From contig CAMOXW010000040.1 in the NCBI GenBank assembly GCA_946629405.1, positions 1-5,370 of the forward strand: a DNA stretch of 5,370 bases, read 5' to 3'. The notes below the pieces were generated by a model. The model was not told the origin of the DNA, made no database searches, and worked only from the letters and a program-made list of their open reading frames with translations. Positions 4,027 through 5,370 of the stretch are shown here, in pieces. The position numbers and the translations under genes are program-made. The first letter of the stretch is position 1. Each line of letters begins with the position of its first letter. Source of the DNA: an uncultured Ruminococcus sp. GTDB lineage: Bacteria; Bacillota_A; Clostridia; Oscillospirales; Ruminococcaceae.

Positions 4027-4764
4027 ATGAATCCCATCATCCCGGCAGCAGCGATCCTGACCGCCTTCTGCACTGTTCCTGCGGCAGTCTGCGCTGCGGA
4101 TACCACTAAAAAAGGCTACGGACAGGGTACAGCAGTCGATAGCATGAACCGTCCGTGCGGTGCGGCTGAGTTCAATGAACGCTATGCTGACCTCGGAGCA
4201 TTTGCTCTTTCCCAGGATAGCAGCCGCGTGATAATAACCTTCGACCAGGGCTACGAGAACGGCTTCACCGGCAGGATACTCGATACCCTCAGAGATAAGA
4301 ATGTGCAGGCTGTCTTCTTCCTGACAGGCGACTATGCCAAAAAAGAGCCCGAGCTTGTAAGACGTATGATCGCCGAGGGGCATACAATTGGCAACCACGG
4401 CATGACTCATGCAAGCCTTCCTTCGCTCTCCGAGGAGGCGGCAAGGGAGGAGATAATGTCACTGCACGACTATGTCATGAATAATTACGGCGTGCAGATG
4501 CAGTATTTCAGGTGTCCGTGCGGTGAATACTCCGACGCAGCGCTCGGAACAGTCCGGGACTGCGGCTATAAGTCAGTGTTCTGGAGCTATGCTTATGTTG
4601 ATTGGAAAACTGACTCCCAGCCCGGCAGGGAGGAAGCCCTGAACAAGCTTCTCGATTCGGCTCACGGCGGGGAGATACTCCTGCTTCATTCCGTATCAGA
4701 GACAAATGCAGAGATACTCGGCGACCTTATAGACGGTCTGCGCGCAAAGGGCTTTAAAGTTTAA
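4027..4764 (+). CDS. pdaA: PdaA-like polysaccharide deacetylase (CE4 family)
   Basis: In Bacillus PdaA removes N-acetyl groups from muramic acid during spore cortex muramic-lactam synthesis. The 245-residue product has a hydrophobic N-terminus (about 4-23) ending in VCA, a possible signal peptide, although it lacks the usual basic residues. CE4 motifs in order: ITFDQGYENGFT (70-81, catalytic base Asp73), the metal-binding HGMTH (124-128), FRCPCG (161-166, where PdaA has RPPRG), YVDWKTDSQPG (190-200) and LLLH (218-221). FDxGYENG and the DWKxDxQPG-type segment are distinctive for the PdaA subgroup rather than for general chitin or xylan deacetylases. Where PdaA has Asn after the catalytic Asp, this protein has Gln74. 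I chose ATG 4027 because the ribosome site (GGGG 4015-4018) is 8 nt upstream; the in-frame GTG at 4021 is only 2 nt from it. Size is close to the 263 residues of B. subtilis PdaA. Confidence 0.9.
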   Translation: MNPIIPAAAILTAFCTVPAAVCAADTTKKGYGQGTAVDSMNRPCGAAEFNERYADLGAFALSQDSSRVIITFDQGYENGFTGRILDTLRDKNVQAVFFLTGDYAKKEPELVRRMIAEGHTIGNHGMTHASLPSLSEEAAREEIMSLHDYVMNNYGVQMQYFRCPCGEYSDAALGTVRDCGYKSVFWSYAYVDWKTDSQPGREEALNKLLDSAHGGEILLLHSVSETNAEILGDLIDGLRAKGFKV

Positions 4765-4771
4765 GGTATAG

Positions 4772-4798
4772 AAAAGGACGTCTGCGGACGTCCTTTTT
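4772..4798 (+). terminator. Intrinsic terminator of the deacetylase gene
   Basis: An 11-bp perfect stem (4772-4782 with 4787-4797) closes a TGCG loop and runs into TTTTT. It begins 8 bases after the stop codon. Confidence 0.92.
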
Positions 4799-4885
4799 AT
4801 CATGCTCTTTTGTTGAGTGTCCGTGTATTGTCACCGCCGGTCGGTACGATCTCTTTCAATTCCGGACTGTTTACTAAGTGGGGGA

Positions 4886-4914
4886 TTGACAAATCATCAC
4901 GAATGGGGTAAAAT
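4886..4914 (+). promoter_or_regulatory. Sigma-A promoter of the rhodanese-TtcA gene
   Basis: TTGACA (4886-4891) and TAAAAT (4909-4914) are 17 bp apart. The predicted start near 4921 leaves a leader of only about 19 nt before the ATG. Between the preceding terminator and this promoter I see no other feature. Confidence 0.85.
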
Positions 4915-4939
4915 TAGACAGATAGATCAGGAGGCGCTT

Positions 4940-5370
4940 ATGTGTAAAGAAATTACTCCCGGGGAGCTCGACAGGCTCCCTGCTGACAGCTATACTGTCA
5001 TAGATATCCGCGATGCTGCTGCATTTGAGTACGGGCATATAAAGGGCTCGGTGAATATCCCTCTTGCTGAGCTAAAAGCTGAAAATATGCCGGTAGGGAA
5101 AAAGCTCGTTATCTGCTGCAAAAGCGGGCTCGTCAGCCTTGATGCCGCTCAGGAGCTCTCGGAGCAGGGGCTCGATGCGGTCAGCCTTGCCGGTGGCTAC
5201 CTCGAATGGCTGAGAATAAAAATGGAGAGCCGCGATATTACTGCCGAGGCCGAGCTGAGCCTGCGGAAGAAGTTCAAGAAGTCGATATGGTGCAGGTTCA
5301 CAAAGGCGATAAATGAATATCAGCTCGTTCAGCCCGGCGACCGGATAGCAGTCTGTATTTCCGGCGGCAA
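4940..5370 (+). CDS. Rhodanese domain fused to TtcA-like tRNA thiolation enzyme, N-terminal part
   Basis: The frame runs off the window edge after 143 complete codons. Residues 1-95 form a rhodanese domain: VIDIRDAAAFEYGHIKGSVNIP (20-41) in its first half, the loop CCKSGLVS (59-66) with Cys60 aligned to the catalytic persulfide cysteine, and LAGGYLEWL (83-91) at the end. Residues 103-143 match the start of TtcA-type ATP pyrophosphatases: a basic LRKKFKKSIW helix, then NEYQLVQPGDRIAVCISGG, the beginning of the SGGKDS PP-loop. TtcA makes 2-thiocytidine at tRNA position 32 using ATP and an iron-sulfur cluster. The fused rhodanese presumably supplies or relays sulfur; that is inference. The Arg usual in the rhodanese loop (GxRS) is Val65 here. 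The ATG has AGGAGG at 4929-4934 with 5 nt spacing. The C-terminal catalytic part, including the CxxC motif, is not visible. Confidence 0.85.
   Translation, partial: MCKEITPGELDRLPADSYTVIDIRDAAAFEYGHIKGSVNIPLAELKAENMPVGKKLVICCKSGLVSLDAAQELSEQGLDAVSLAGGYLEWLRIKMESRDITAEAELSLRKKFKKSIWCRFTKAINEYQLVQPGDRIAVCISGG

Noticed and set aside
4024..4705. Minus-strand open frames opposite the deacetylase gene
   Set aside because: The plus strand carries all CE4 motifs; the antisense products show no family features or start signals.

Overview
The window looks like chromosome of a Gram-positive anaerobe of the Ruminococcus type (Oscillospiraceae, Clostridia). The evidence is a dockerin module behind Thr-rich tandem linkers (cellulosome-type secreted protein), an IreB/UPF0297 gene, a DUF1540 gene, a PdaA-type spore-cortex deacetylase, strong AGGAGG ribosome sites and consensus sigma-A promoters. 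The genus assignment is inferred from these families, not from a marker gene.

Layout from left to right. Positions 1-425 hold the 3' end of a plus-strand secreted dockerin protein with 81-bp tandem repeats. A bidirectional terminator (about 430-462) separates it from two minus-strand genes: a 170-residue Ser/Asn-rich membrane protein (474-986) and, upstream of it, a compact penicillin-binding transpeptidase (1059-2603). Each has its own near-perfect promoter. Positions 2604-3181 are a 578-bp stretch without a convincing protein gene. It holds the transpeptidase promoter, a structured repeat-like block (about 2700-2900), and a likely small-RNA gene on the minus strand: an extended-consensus promoter followed about 100 nt later by a strong terminator-like hairpin. 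A palindrome lies between that promoter and the next gene. Plus-strand genes then follow: a small Cys-rich DUF1540 protein (3182-3364), ireB (3588-3833), a PdaA-like polysaccharide deacetylase (4027-4764), and the 5' part of a rhodanese-TtcA fusion (4940 to the window edge). Most of these appear to be separate transcription units with their own promoters and terminators.

Functional theme. Three genes touch the cell envelope: the transpeptidase, the PdaA-like deacetylase, and IreB, which in Enterococcus is a target of the PASTA kinase that senses wall damage. The dockerin protein belongs to extracellular polysaccharide degradation and the rhodanese-TtcA protein to tRNA thiolation. No operon joins them all.

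The observations most worth following are the candidate small RNA with its flanking palindrome, and the recurrence at four promoters of an inverted repeat placed at or within a few bases of the predicted transcription start.
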